Origin: Ditylenchus dipsaci
Taxonomy: Eukaryota; Nematoda; Chromadorea; Rhabditida; Anguinidae
Reading direction: 5' to 3'
DNA length: 64,000 nucleotides
NCBI GenBank assembly: GCA_004194705.1
Contig: SADC01000306.1
Coordinates: forward strand, 1 to 64,000
Shown: piece by piece, positions 10,828-23,941 of the stretch
How positions within the stretch are numbered: position 1 is the first letter of the stretch
How the letters are laid out: the number at the start of each line of letters is the position of its first letter
Notes under the pieces: model-generated
Told to the model about the DNA's origin: nothing
Databases searched by the model: none
What the model saw: only the letters and a program-made list of their open reading frames with translations
Translations under genes and position numbers: made by a program

Positions 10828-13800
10828 TTAATTCAAAATATGAGATAGAGAAAACAGAGTGTCTACATACACAACAACAACAATCCAACAACATATCAAT
10901 TGCTGATAATACACCAGATTACTTTTGTCGGCTTCAGTTTGACCAGTTGACTCAGGGGTTGCTTCAGCAGCTTGCTCAGTAGTATCTTCTGGCTCCAGCT
11001 CCTCATCCCGTACCTCATACACTTCTTCTTCTGGAGCAGCAGCAGTCTCTGCTTTTTGTTGAGTGTCCTCTGAAGCTTCTCCACCAGTCTTCTCTGTTTT
11101 TATCTCCGACTTCTGCAAATGATAATAAATTTAGGGCTTGCATGGATGGACAAGAGCATTTAATTGTGTCCAAAGATTAAATTTTTAAGAAACAGTATAG
11201 GATCCAAGTCTGGTTTCGGTTTTTTCAGTTTTTGGTATATTGCATTCACAGTTGAGGAAATATGTAATGATACCCTAAAAGATTGACACTTCACCGTGTC
11301 CAACAATTTATTTAATTTTTTGGCATCTTTTGCTTAAAGGGCCTGATCTCTTCCTACTCGATGGTCCCCGCCAATTCAAAAATTTTCCCTTGATCATTGG
11401 ACTTCTGTACGGATTTTTTCGCTAGGTTTTTAACAAAACTAAGCCTAAAATTTGATTTTAGGCCTAGTTTTGTTAGAAACGTGGCGGAAAAATCCGTACA
11501 GAAGTCCAATGATCAAGGGAAAATTTTTGAATTGGCGGGGGACCACCGAGTAGGAAGAGGTCAGGCCCTTTAATGTTATTTGTCAATTTAGTTCAAAAGA
11601 TTGAAAAAATTTCAATTATACTGCTCGTGAACTTTAGATATACTTCTGAAAAATTGGCGGTATTATACCGTATTTACTCTAATGATATTCCCCTCCCACC
11701 AAATTCTAAAATTGTCTTTTTGGCATTGTGTTTTTGACCCATTTTTTTGGGTATCACTTTTAGACAGGGTTCCCAGACATCCTTATTTATAAGATTTATG
11801 CTTATTTTGGGACTCCAAATCTTATTATTTTGTGAAATTTTTAGTCAAAATCTTATTTTTTAGCATCGTAAGAACAATAAGCACTAGATAAATTTTTACC
11901 AAAATACCCTAAAATGTCCTTATTCTAAGAAAATGTCTTTATTTTTTTTAATCTGGCAACGCTGCTTTTAGACAAGTTCCTCTTCATTGTGTAGAAGACT
12001 CATGGTTTTGAATATGGGATCTATAATTAAAGTAAATACGGCATCTGGAGCCAATGTTCTAAAGTTATAAATTTTTCAGAGACAATCCGTAAATAGAAAT
12101 TCATGCAATATCAGCGATATTCTCTAAAACTGTAAGACGCCCAGCTATTTTGTTTGAAACCCAAAACTAGATCAGGGACCAAGCAATTTCAAAAATCCAC
12201 TTTATATTCTTTTCACCAAAAAATTACCTGAGAAGAAGACTCTTCCTTAGGTGTCTCAACTTTTTGCTACTCTTCTCCTCTTTCTTGGGTGGTGGTGGAG
12301 GGAACAGTTTCTCAATGCTGCCACTGATACGGTCACTAAACTTTTGCAGTCCTGCAAAGTGGACTTCATCTGCGCAGTGTCTTCTTGCAAGTTCTGCAAT
12401 GTATAGGGCATATTACCAAGTTTTCACACAAAAGTGGGTTACCTTGAAAGACTTCTCAGAGTCGTGCAACTTCTTCTTGTACCGGTCAACATCGTCTTCT
12501 AGACGTCGCTTCTTTTTCTCGAAGTAGTCGCACTTTTCTTTAGTCGTCTCTGTAATTAATGTGAATAAGGTATTTCCAGCGGCATTATTACTTTCAGGTC
12601 TGACTCCACCCAGTTGCATGGCAAAGTGCGAAGCTACTTTTCGTTTTGATTTTTTCTGCCACAACTTGGCTTTTTTGTGCCACGATTAAAACGTAACAAA
12701 AAAGCCTAAACGTGGCAGAAAGAAGAAAACGTGGCAGAAAAAAGTTTTTTATAACCAAATTCGAAAAACGTTGCAGAAAGAAGCCAAATCTTGACAGAAA
12801 AAATATCCATCCTATGCCAAAAAAATCAAATCTATTCTTCTGTGAGACCTTAGTTAGGGTGGATTAATGAAACCACGGTGACAAAAACCAATAATTTTAG
12901 ATTTTGAGGGTCTTTCTTTTCTGATAACTTTTGTTGAATTGCTGGGAAATTCCCCAAAGGCTGTGTGGAAAAGCTTGTAATTTTCAAAGATAGATTTTTG
13001 GGAAAAAAAATTCTGGACTTTTTTTAAGTTCGGATTTATTTCGTAAACTGCGGATATTTTCTTTTCTAAAATACGGAAATCCGAGCTTTGAAAAATCTGG
13101 GAACTTTTTAGCTTTTGGACATGGTCATGACTAGGGTTGGGATATTGTCCGACAATTGCAAACGCGGACAATTGTCATGGACAATTGTCATTGGTCAACG
13201 CTAGTCATGACCCCATGCTCCTCTTAATTTCTTTTCTGCCTATGCAACGGGTTAGATTAATAGGTTTTGGCCCTTCGATCACGCGGTTCTCAGTTGCAGT
13301 TAATTATCAAAAACAACTAGTGGGTTTGGGCAACTAACCAAGTCCACCCTATTTTTCGGAGTTAATTTTTAACGGCAATTTTTTTTCGCAATAAAAATTC
13401 ACACAAATAATAAGCCTTTGATAAAAAAATAACTTACTCAGTTGCAACTCCAACTGGTCATTTTTCAGCAAAGCAACATTCCTCTCATTCTCCACCCCTT
13501 CTGCAGTTCCATGCTCTGGATTATGTTGAGCACTGAGCCCTTGTAGAACACCACTCCAGTGTCAGTCACATCAGGTGTGGAGCCCAAGGCTGGCTCTTGT
13601 GACCGTTCCTTGCCACCCGCTTCTTCTGGTGAGAGACTATGGCCTGCAAATAAATTTGTAAGAAACTTTAAAACAAGTCTATAGTTAGCTTACCAGCTGC
13701 CAACTCGGCCAAACTTCTAGCTTCAGGGCTGGACTGGGCACATACTTGACATTGCCATCCTTGTCCACCCATCTGTCGGTCAGGTTGCGGTAGTTGATCC

Positions 13801-16800
13801 GGTCCCTGGATGACAATTTTTTAGTGATGCGTTGCACATCGCCTCGAGAAAAGTCAATCCCTATGGTGTACAGGATCTCTTCCATGTCGCGGTCGTCGAT
13901 GTGGCTGAAAATTGAAGAAGAATTAGTGTTTGCGAAATGGACTCTAGCTTGAAATCAATAAGTTATGGTGGCGAAAAAAATTCAATGGAGTTTTCCGATG
14001 CTTTTTTGACGGCATGTAGCCCGTAGCCCGTGGAATATTTTAGAAGGCGAGTACTAGTGCAATAAAAACGAGAAAAAAAGCGCCGCATTTTAGTGAAAAT
14101 TGAGGAAAAAATGTGGTCGCAATGGAAATCGAACCGATTACTGACCTACACAATGCGCTACAGTCGAATTCCGATGTAACGACACAGTACTCGAGTTCGA
14201 CCCTCAGCTTGGTCTACACTTTTATAGCCTTTTGGGAATTTTTTTTAGTTTTTCGGTTTACGAAAAATTGCAGAAAATCCTATTTTACCAGTCTTTTGCG
14301 CAAATAACCACAATTTTACCAAAAAAACCCGCAATTCCAGATACAACGACATTACTTTTGGAAAAAATGGTTTAGTTACATCAGAGACTGCATATATTAC
14401 TGGCATAACTGGTTATTTGCACAAGCGACTGGTAAGATCGGAATCTTTGCAATTTTTCGTATTACTGGCAGAGGACTTGAAAAACAGGGTAAAAATGGGT
14501 CGAATCGAGCTGAGGCCGAACTGGAAGGAGACAGCACCCAAAGTGCACCCCCTCTCCAAAGAGTATGAGCTCTCTAAGCCTAAAAATGGTTAGGGAACGC
14601 ATACTCTTTGGGGATTTACGGCTAGAGAACTCATACTCTTTGGAGTAGGAGGTTGCACTTGAGGTTTTACGCTGTAAACAGTGTGGAATTCAACCACGGT
14701 GCTTTACCATTGAACCACTGACGCCTTTAGCCATCCATGGTGTTTTTTTAATAGTTATCTCACGAGGTTATTTGACAAAGTTGTATCTCAAAACAGTTTT
14801 TTTGGATTCACCTAGTACCCACTTTTCAAAATATTTCCACAGGCAACTATCATGCCCTTTAATCTGAGAGCTCAGCTCACCGTTCAAAGTTGAAGCTTCG
14901 TTTTAAATTAATTTCAAATAACCTACCCGCACACATTTTCATCGAAGTGGGCAAAGGCAGAGAACATCTCGACATCATGAACAAAAGCCTTGTATTTGGT
15001 GCGAGGGTCAGCTGGAGGCACCTCTTTTTCGGCAGCTGCTGGCTTTTCTACTGCTGCATCAGTTTCCATTTGGGCATCACCATTGCTGGTTGCTTCTGCA
15101 CCTTCGACCTCAGTGGCTGGCTCTTTGGGAGTTTCACTGTTGAGCACTTCATCCCTGCGTTTGCGTTCACCATCCCTCGGCAAGGCTGAGTCAAGCGCAT
15201 GGTAGACCAGGAAGGCGTTTGAACGATCGATGGCTTCACGAAGAGCTTCGGCAAACAGGAACACCTGTAAAATATATATTATATTTTCAGTTTCGATAAA
15301 ACACTTTAGAATGTTGCATTTCAATAAGATTGGCCCTCTGATATTTTGTTTCCAACTTTTTCTTTCGAAAAGTTGGAAAATAATCCCCGAACTCCCCGAT
15401 AATTCCCCAGCCTATTTCCATGGTAAAAAATAGGGAAATTATGAATAATGAAATGGCTGTAAGTATTTTCCCTCCAAATTATTCATTTATCCCACCAAAT
15501 CGTAAAAATGAGTATTTCTCGGTGTTTTTATGTCGTAATTTTTTTCTCTTCTGATCATCATATAGCCCTGAATCTCTAGTTATTGATAGGCTATCAACTG
15601 ACCCCTTGTAGTTGAATTTTTTTGAGAAATACCCGTTTTATGAAAGAGAAGTTGTTTACCCGGTTTTCTCGGAGTTCTGGGGTATTCCCCAAGGAATCGG
15701 GGAATTCCCCGGTGAATTTGACACCCCTATTTTCGCATTTTTAAATTGACATGAAAATCTTTTTCCGCTTCAAAATAGCAGCAAGTACCGGGTAAAATGA
15801 TACTTTTTCTTCAAAATACTCAAAACTTTTGTACTTTTATGTACTCCTTCCCAAAAAAATATGATATCTCCAGCACCAATATATCATTCAAGCACATTGA
15901 TATTTAAATTCAGTCTCTTTTTAACCATTTGGCAGCCTAAAAGACCAACCTCAAAAGAAGCCTCCTTGTTGTCGTCTTGACGGTAGTCTAACAGTGTGGA
16001 CAGTGATGAACACTTGCAATCGAACTTGCCTCCTTTGGCAGTCTTGCTTGGATAGATGAGCACACTTGGCACCTTTGGGATGGTGGCAAAGTGACGCTCT
16101 AGGGATGCTTTGCGATCTTTCTTCTCTTTCTCCTGCAATTTCATCAGTTAAATTCACCACCATGAAAAAAATTTAAAAATTCTCACAAATTTCTCTTTGG
16201 CCTTCTCCAACTCTTTGAGTTCCTTCTCAGCTTTTTCAGCAGCCGCTGCATCGTCCACCTTTTCAACCAGTTCCTCAGTGGCCATCAGATCTTCAGCCGG
16301 CTTTTCCTGCAAATATTTTGGGGTCATAGTAGAATTTTGAAAAACTTGAGGCATTTTAAGACTTACTGAAGTGTCCATTTGGTCCTCTCCGGCCTCTTGC
16401 TTGACCACAACAGTATCTTCGGCTGCTGGGGTGGTGGATGATGTATCAGCTGGTTTAGTTGAGGCATTAGCTTCTTCCTCTGCCTTTTCCTTGTCAAGGG
16501 CTTCTTGAAGCCGCTGGAAGAGAGTGTTTTTAACGCCCTTGGAATCGATTCCACGGGCATCCAGTTCTTCTCTGAGTTCAACCACCTAGAAACAACAGTT
16601 TGATTTAATACCTGATGGATTAGTTTATGGATCGGATTAGTGGATGAATTTTAGGTCCAAAAACTTTAAAAATATGCTTTGATTAACAGTTTTGTGTCTG
16701 AAATAAAACTTTAGCAGAAAATATGGACTTTGATTTAAAAAAAATCAGATAAAAAAGTTGCAAGAGCCACCCATATCCGAACTTGAGTGAAATATTTCAG

Positions 16801-19800
16801 TAGTCGCGCCGATCACCCAGTAGGGTACCGACCACTCAGCTTTTCATTTACTATTTAATTATATTAAAACTGTACCTTCATAGTTTTGATGTTGAGTTGA
16901 GACCAGTGAGTTGTTTTCTTGCCTGCCGCATTTTCATCCACAGGTTTCTCCGCTGCATTCACCTACAAAATGAAGAATTATCAAAAGTTTCGAGAACGAT
17001 AGTCCACGGAGACAAAATTACTCAAAATTGCAAAAATGCAATCAAATCCCCTATTCATTGCAAGACAAAAATAGAAAAAAATTTAAGAGAAAGAAAAAAG
17101 AAAAAATTAGTAGCAGACATTTCTAAAGTGAGGCAATGACAGGAATTTGAACAAAATGCAAACTTTCCTTTGATGCAGAAGCATTTGCTGGTCAGCAAAA
17201 AGCTACATTTATCACTATTAGACTAATTTTTTTGGCTATCTTTTTTTGGTTTATTTTTTATGACTGCACCTCAGAAGTGTTGGCCTGGTCTGTGGGTTGA
17301 GAGCTCTCCCCGGCGTTTTCCTCGGAGACATTTGGATTGGCAACTGCGACTGAATCTGCTCCTTTAGCAAGATCCTGACCCTCGGAAGAGGAGGAGGAGG
17401 TGGGTAGGTCTAGAGGAAACGTTTCTGCATCAATAGCCGCCAACTTGGTGGCCAGCTGGTTTTTCAAGGACTGCTCCATCTCTGCAAAGGCTGTCACTGA
17501 AGGCATGAGTGTGGAGGTGTCTGGCAACATCAAAACCACGGAATCCACACGATTGCGCTCCGCCCGGAAGTAGTGCAGGTGCACCATCTTGTACCTATGT
17601 TTATGGAATGCAGAAAAGAACAAAACCACACACAAACATCCACAATACACAATATCTATGTAAAAATAGTCCAGATGGTCATCCATGGAATTTTTTGGTA
17701 AAAAATTTTTAACTGGATTTTTCAAACGGGTACTTGGGGTTTGGTTAATTGGAAAAAGTGAAATACCATTTGGAACAAGCAGACAAGTCCACTCCAATCA
17801 GGGCGCGAGTGGTTCGGATGGCTGTGTTGACCAGGGTTTGAGGATCCATGGGGTTGTCGCCGTCCAGCGATGGAGACCAGGGCCCTCCAATGCACATCAG
17901 TTCGTTCTTGCCACGACATCCTGCAAAATGAAATTTTTGAATTGTGAATAATTATTGGATCTATTTGGGTATTTGGTCCTTGTGAGAGAAAAAAATAAAC
18001 AGACTTTAAGCAGAATAACTACTTACCAACTAGAAACTGCAGATTTTTGAGCACAGATTGAGTCTCAACAGCCTCGTCAATGCTTCCATCCGGCAAAAGA
18101 CCGTAGACTTTCTGGCGAAGTGCAGACTGACCGGGCTGAGCAAGCAGAAGCACCTGCAAAGGTATACATTAGTAAGGGAAATCGAAGAAATAGACATCGA
18201 AAATTAAGAAATGCACAAGGAATCGGGCTTTTTTCTTTTCCCCTTTTTTCATGCCCTCTCACTCAGAAATGACGGCGTTTTTTCTTTACTAAAAACTTTG
18301 CAGTTGCTGTAATATTGTAGCTAAGGAACAAGGCTACAAAACGAGCCACATATACCGTATAACCTCTTTAAATACCCATGGGGATTAATTTTTAACCCCT
18401 GAAAAATTTCGAAATTCTGAAATCCTGGTCAAAAAAATGAGGGGTGGGGGATTATTAGAGGGTGGAGGATTAATAAAGGTTATACTGTAATTGAAAAAAT
18501 AGCAAAGCTGGGATCCAAGTAGTGGAGGGAAAACTTTTTATGATTATTTCCGAGTCAGGAGGCACAAAGTGAGGGAGAGGGTTGATTCGCCGTCGTGGTA
18601 TTCGCCGTCGACGAAATTCGCCGTCCGCTTATTTCTTTAAAGACTTGCGGATTTGACTTTTGCTCTTAGAAGTAAGCCAATTTCGTCGACGGCAAATTTT
18701 ACGACGGCGAATTTTGTCAACGGCGAATATCGCGACGGCGAATCAGCCCTCTCCCCAAAGTGACGCTATCGTGTTGTGATGAAAAACTTTTTGTTGGCAA
18801 TTTCCAAATTGCTCACCTTGACAATGAATCGACTATCAGCATCTGGTGGGTTCTCGAGCGTAACATCCAGCTCTTCCAGATCCACATCCTTGTGCAGCAC
18901 AGTATAGTTGATTGGGTGTGGAGAGAACTTGATGGGTTCATCCAGCTGGATGGACTTCAACCAAGACATATTGCAACGGATGAAATCCGAGGGCACATAC
19001 ATGGTGGAGTAGCGCTTGCGCAAATCCAGGTACTTCAACTCATTGCTGAAAAAAAAAGAAACAAATTAAGTTCGATACCAAATCGAGTTTTGATATGGTT
19101 GCGGACCATTGTATGACCAGCTTTGAATCGGAAAGGATGATACTCTTTCGTCTAGCACTATACTCTTTACAAAAATTTTAAAATTTATTTAAATGACTGG
19201 AAAGAGTACAGCGCCGGACCAAAGAGTATTGTCCCCAATCAATTTGAATTCCAAAATGCTGCTGCGCCCGAAAACCATGGTCTTTTAATCAAACTCAGAG
19301 GCGTAGCCAGAAAAATAAAAAATAATAGCCCCCGAGAGGTCATTTTCCCTACACCGTTTTCGAGTTTTATAGTGTTTTTAATTAACAATTTTTTTTCGAA
19401 AAACCTGACGGGAAGGGGGGGGCTATAGCCCACTCAGCCCCCTCCTGGCTACGCCCATGATCAAACTAGAGACTATGACTGGCCATATACTGGCCCAATA
19501 CAAGATCCGTACTCCAAATTTATCCTTGTCCCCCTATTGTTTTTCATCTTAAAGGGGCATGCCGTGCGTTTCAAAAAGTTAAGGCGGGGACCAGCAATTT
19601 ATTTTGAATCGTTCCATTTTTCAATCGTTTTGCGTCAAATCTGATATTGATGACCTACGGTATTTTTAAAAATCAGGCAGAAAACTTAAAAAATCTACAC
19701 AAGAACAAATGTAAAAGTTGCCGAGAAAGAAAAGATATGCTGGTCCCCGCCTTTTCTCCGTGTCGGGCACGGCATGCCCTTTAATCACTATAATTACCAT

Positions 19801-22206
19801 GTTACCATAGCCATAATGGACAAAGGGAAAAAGCTATTTTTCATAAAAAAAACAACAGGGGGGACCAAGGCAAAATTTCGAGTAGGTATATTGTATAGGG
19901 CTGACTATAATGAATAAAAATCTTCAAATCTCACCTCTGGACAATCTGCTTTGGAATGTGGCAATGGTAGCGGGGAATGATGCGTTGACGACGTCGAGGA
20001 GGGGAAGCCTCATCTCTTTTGGACACTTCCTTGGTGGCTGTGGGTGAGCGGGTTCTGGTCGGCTCACGACTCTTCGACTTCTCTCGCTCTCGCTTTCTCT
20101 CGGAGCGCACAGGACTGGACTTGCGTGATGGACTTCGGCGAGCTGGAGAGCGGTGGCGACTGACAGGTGAGCGGCGAGCTGAATTTTTCACTCATATAAA
20201 TTTTTTTAAAAAGTCCAGTAACTAACCAGTATTTGATGGAGGCGAAGATCTGCGATGGGTTGATACGGTTCTGTGATTCCTATCCGCCGCACTGCTCACT
20301 TGCAAGCCCCCTCGGTTGTCGTCTCTGCGATCATTTGTTTGAGCAGACCATCGGTTGGAGGTAGCACCACCCCAGAGTTGGAGGCAGCTTGCTGGCCCAC
20401 TCGAGAATTGTACATCTGGCTTTGTTGCTGCTGAGGTTGCTGCTGCTGTTGTTGAGTAGGCATGGTGTCTTGGGCTTGAGCCAATTGAATGCGGTAGGCG
20501 TTCCATTTGAAAGGCATGGACGGGTTGAAACTGGCCTCCACCATCACTCGGTCACCAACTCGTGGCACGGCTCCGCGAATAACACTACAAAGAGAAGAGT
20601 GTGAATGTGGTTCAGGCAATAAATAAATTTGAAATTGTGGAATTTTAATGAAAAACACAAAGAACAGTTCCCATGAGACGACATTCTCTCAAGTTTGACC
20701 ACGATTTCGATCCCACACTTTTTTAACCTTGATTTTGACAAATTTTGCCAAACCTGATTGTCCAGTCAGGTCCTTAAAATCGCAAGAGAGATTTCTTCTC
20801 AGATTATTTCTAAAACCTGGTAAATTTTGCCAGTAAGATTCGTGGCTCTCTATAATGCATACCTATATGGAAATATAGGGTGTGCTTATATCGAGAGCCG
20901 CGGATTTCACTGGAAAAAGTTTTAAGGTCTTACAGAAGTGCTCGGTAAAATCGAAACCCTTGCAATTTTCGGACCAGTTTGTTTAAAAAATTCATGAATA
21001 GAGGTACAAAAAAGTGTCAGGTCAAATGCAGGAACGAATTTTTAGGATGTGCTAATATCGAGAGTCGATGTACGGAACGGGGTTATACATAATTCTAATG
21101 TCAAATGTTCATAACTTTTTTCCTGACGCAATTTCGAAAAAAGATTTTGCAAATGAACTTTTCTTAATTTGGTTCCTTTGCTTGGACCTTCCTGTAATAA
21201 AGCCCGCAACCATGTTGACTTCCAGGTGGATACAGGGCTGGAAACACAGGGAGGCCAGCGAAAATCGTCTTCTCGAAATATAACAAAATAATTTTGGGGC
21301 TTTCAAATAGAAACACTAAAAAATTTATGGTCGTTTGGAATCGGGCAAATTTCTTGATATGCCCTGTATATCAAATCCCACCGGATATTCTCAAGATGCA
21401 GACCCAAATTTCAAAAGGGAAAGTTTTAAAAGCATTTGATGTAGAAATATAGTTTTAGTCATACTCATATTTCTGTTGGCAAATATTTGGCCCTATTCCA
21501 CAATAGGGCGGTTTTTCGCCTTGGTCCCCCTGTTTTTATCTAATATGATTTTTTAGGCTAAGACTTAGGCAGGATTAGGCCAGCGTATGCAAAGATGGAC
21601 GTAAACATAATACTAAATATATTTTTAGTCCGTCCTAACATGCGCTGGCCTGCCTTGCCTGGAGCCTAAAAGTCCTAAAAAACAACAAGAGATCCAAGGC
21701 AAAAAAACACCCTATTTTGGAATAGAGCCAAATATTTTCATTTAATAAATTAAATGTTATAAAGTAGCCTACTTAGTCTGGAAGAAGACATCCTCGTCCA
21801 CAAACCCATAAGTCTCCATCAGCTTGGTGACAGTGCCGAGAAAAGTCCTTTGGTTTTTGGCAGGAGGAGGGGAAGGCTGACGAGCATGTTGGGGGGCCAC
21901 GCTCTGTGGCATTAGCTGCTGGGCACGTTGAGCCACTTGAGCTTGAGCCAGCACATTGTTCATGTTGGAGAAGGCGGCCTGGTTGACCAAAGCATTCAGA
22001 CTCGAATTCAACGACATGGCTGGCATGGTGGCAAAAGGCTGGGCAGCGGCAAGGCCCAATTGGTTGGTGAACAGGTTGGGGTTGAGCTGTTGGTTTGGTG
22101 CAGGGCCTGAAAATAGATTTAAATTACTATGTAAGCCCTAAAAAATATTTCAAGAAAACTGACCAGGTTGACGAGCCCAAGCAGTCGGCTTTTGACCAAA
22201 TGACAT
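10828..22206 (-). CDS. CCAR1: CCAR1 (cell division cycle and apoptosis regulator 1), orthologue of LST-3
   Basis: Eighteen exons by hand, 5' to 3': 22164-22206, 21773-22106, 20227-20584, 19935-20178, 18817-19045, 18027-18153, 17767-17920, 17270-17594, 16876-16962, 16367-16585, 16186-16306, 15950-16132, 14927-15264, 13694-13904, 13438-13643, 12443-12549, 12228-12393, 10828-11112; about 1240 codons. Domains in order: S1-like RNA-binding (TFLGTVTKLMETYGFVDEDV), Gln- and Arg/Ser-rich linkers, DBC1/CARP1 core (YVPSDF, GGPWSPSLDG), SAP motif after WSQLNIKTMK, LAIKA region (KFDCKCSSLSTLLDYR), an EF-hand-like segment (AFAHFDENVCG, EEILYTIGIDFSRGDV), coiled coils and an acidic tail. In animals CCAR1 is a nuclear coactivator for Mediator and p53. 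Frame breaks occur in exons 3, 14, 15 and 17 while domains stay intact, so I suspect consensus errors. A TTTTAG acceptor lies 20 nt before the ATG. Confidence 0.9.
11334..11573. mobile_element. TTAA MITE, second copy
   Basis: Sister of the element at 6800-7038, with the same TTAAAGGGCCTGA ends and about the same length. It lies in the last intron of CCAR1. Confidence 0.75.
13132..13203. mobile_element. 72-bp hAT MITE built of GACAATTGTC words
   Basis: It begins TAGGGTTGG and ends CAACGCTA, with an exact 8-bp duplication GTCATGAC at 13124-13131 and 13204-13211. Its interior is copies of GACAATTGTC. It lies in an intron of CCAR1. Confidence 0.8.
14105..14180 (-). repeat. tRNA-like sequence (possible SINE head)
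   Basis: On the minus strand, TGTAGCGCATTGTG (A-box-like) is followed by GGTTCGATTTCC (B box) and then a TTTTTT run. The cloverleaf is not clean, so a tRNA-derived SINE or a decayed tRNA is likelier than a working tRNA. A similar block, AGTGGTTCAATGGTAAAGCA on the minus strand, lies near 14690-14730. Confidence 0.3.
18353..18489. mobile_element. TACCGTAT-family MITE in CCAR1 intron
   Basis: Divergent copy: TACCGTATAACCTCTTTAA at the left and TATACTGTA at the right, with the GGGG...TTAGAGG core typical of the family. TA target. Confidence 0.5.
18585..18748. mobile_element. Inverted-repeat MITE with CGCCGTCG words
   Basis: GAGAGGGTTGATTCGCCGTCG at the left is matched by the inverse at the right. 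Inside are repeated ATTCGCCGTCGACG-type words. It lies in a CCAR1 intron. Confidence 0.6.
19549..19784. mobile_element. TTAA MITE with GGGGCATGCC ends
   Basis: TTAAAGGGGCATGCCGTGC at the left and GCACGGCATGCCCTTTAA at the right, about 236 bp, with no coding content. It lies in a CCAR1 intron. Confidence 0.65.
21489..21728. mobile_element. Foldback MITE with 9-bp duplication
   Basis: GGCCCTATTCC and its near inverse bound 240 bp. The flanks are the exact 9-bp duplication CAAATATTT at 21480-21488 and 21729-21737. A 9-bp duplication suggests the Mutator-like superfamily. Inside is a second inverted pair around AGGCCAGCGTATG. Confidence 0.65.
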
Positions 22207-22444
22207 TTTCGGATGGTTTGATAAACTAAAATTAATCAGCAATTTAGCTGGTTATCCAAACAGAAATATTGGGTTGTTCACAAAGTTCGTAGCCCCCCCC
22301 CTGAAACTCACTTTTTGTTTGCCATCATCAGATTTGAGATTTAAGAAAAACAATTTTTCTGAAATTGCCTTGGTCTCCTCTTACATGTCAAAATCTTTTG
22401 AATTCCCGCCAAATTTTGAAGTTCATTTTTTTCTTTTTTCGACC

Positions 22445-22660
22445 TACCGTATCTCCTCTAATAAGCGCCCACCCCTAACTTTGAGGACCTCTGTCTCAGC
22501 CCAGAGCAAATATTTTGCTAATCTGTTTTTTACTTTTTCTTAGCTCCCACGAGTTTTTTGATTGAGCAATCAAAATTTTCGAGATTGACCCCAAAATTTT
22601 CAGATTTTTTGGGGTGTGAAAAATAAGCGCTCATGGGCTCTTATTAGAGGAAATACGGTA
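22445..22660. mobile_element. TACCGTATTTCCTCTAATA-family MITE
   Basis: TACCGTATCTCCTCTAATA at the left and TTAGAGGAAATACGGTA at the right, with TA at both edges. The subterminal AGCGC/GCGCT words differ between copies. It lies just upstream of the CCAR1 start. Confidence 0.75.
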
Positions 22661-23939
22661 AATAAGACCTTTGCAGTCATTTATAATAACTGCAAAGCTA
22701 TATTGAGGTCAATGTTAAAGTCAAAAAAGAAAATTTTGAATTTAAAAATTTGACAGGAATTCAAAATTTTTTGAGAGTTAAAGAGCCAGCCAGGCAAAAT
22801 TTCGGAAAAAATTATTTTTTCTCTCAACTGTCAAATCCTGTGATGACAAACATAGTAAACATGAAAAAATATTACTACTCATAAATATCAGACTCGCTAT
22901 GTAGTCATAAGCGTACCCAGGAATGCGAAATTTTTACCTGACGGGAGGGGCTAAAAGGGCTAAAAAAGACTAAAAAATACTGACGGAAGAGGCTAATCCT
23001 TATTAGAAAATCATGACCGGAGGGGCTGAAGCCCGCCTAGCCCCACCCTGGGTACGCCTATGTATGTAGTTGGTGAAAAAGTGAGTTTTAGGGGACCTAC
23101 GAACTTTGTGAAGAATCCAATATTAAATAAATAACAGGCGGAGCATGAAATAAAAAATGCCACATGAAATCAGCCAGACGATGTTGTGAATGAATGGCCT
23201 GTGAAAAACAATCAATATAGCCAGACACCGTATCTTATCTATGTGGGACCAATTGATAAATTGTTGATTGTCGAGGGCATTTGAAAGTGAATAATATATA
23301 GGATGAGAATTTAAAGCACACCTATTTGGCTGAAAAATGCACCCATTTTCAAGTTTCTCGGTAAATGCTTAAATAAACTGTAAAATTTCACACAGGCAAT
23401 TTAAATTCAATGGATTGCCACCAAACTTCCACTAGAAATTCACTAAGTCTAGAAATCCAATGAATTTCCACTAGAATTCCAGTGGAAAAACGGTGGATCC
23501 ACTAAATTACCACCAAATTAAATGGTAAAAAAGCGAAATCCACCAATTTTGTAATAATAACTTCAATTCAAAGTTAGTGGCAATTAAGTGTACAGCAATT
23601 ATTTACCACTGGAATACCACTGTATATCCGTGGCCGCTTGACTTTTTAGTAAAGAAACATAAGAAAAAAATATTTCAACCCTATCCTTCGTTGATCGTGC
23701 AGATCGAAATGTATTTAAAATTCATTCCAGTTAGGGTTGTCGAGTCAAGCGCTTGATTTCGAGTTTTCTGCTCGAAAACTCGGAAATTTTCGAGTTTTCA
23801 TTTTGAGTTTTTAAGCGCTCAAAAGTATTTTTGAGTGCTACCCTATTCATTATAATAGAAGAGCCGATGCCGGAATTCTAAGATTTACAACACTGGTCAC
23901 ATAGCTCATACCCATTAAATAAATAATGATAAATAATAA
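22661..23939. other. Intergenic, no gene seen
   Basis: AT-rich. An AGGGGCTAAAAGGGC stretch near 22940 has an inverse near 23040. A weak array of CCACTAGAAATTC/CCAGTGG words runs at 23400-23640, and the end of a TAGGGTTGTCGAG hAT MITE at 23733. No supportable reading frame. Confidence 0.4.
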
Positions 23940-23941
23940 TA

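Noticed and set aside
14105..14740. Possible tRNA genes
   Set aside because: A-box and B-box words are present but no proper cloverleaf can be drawn, so I list only a tRNA-like repeat at low confidence.
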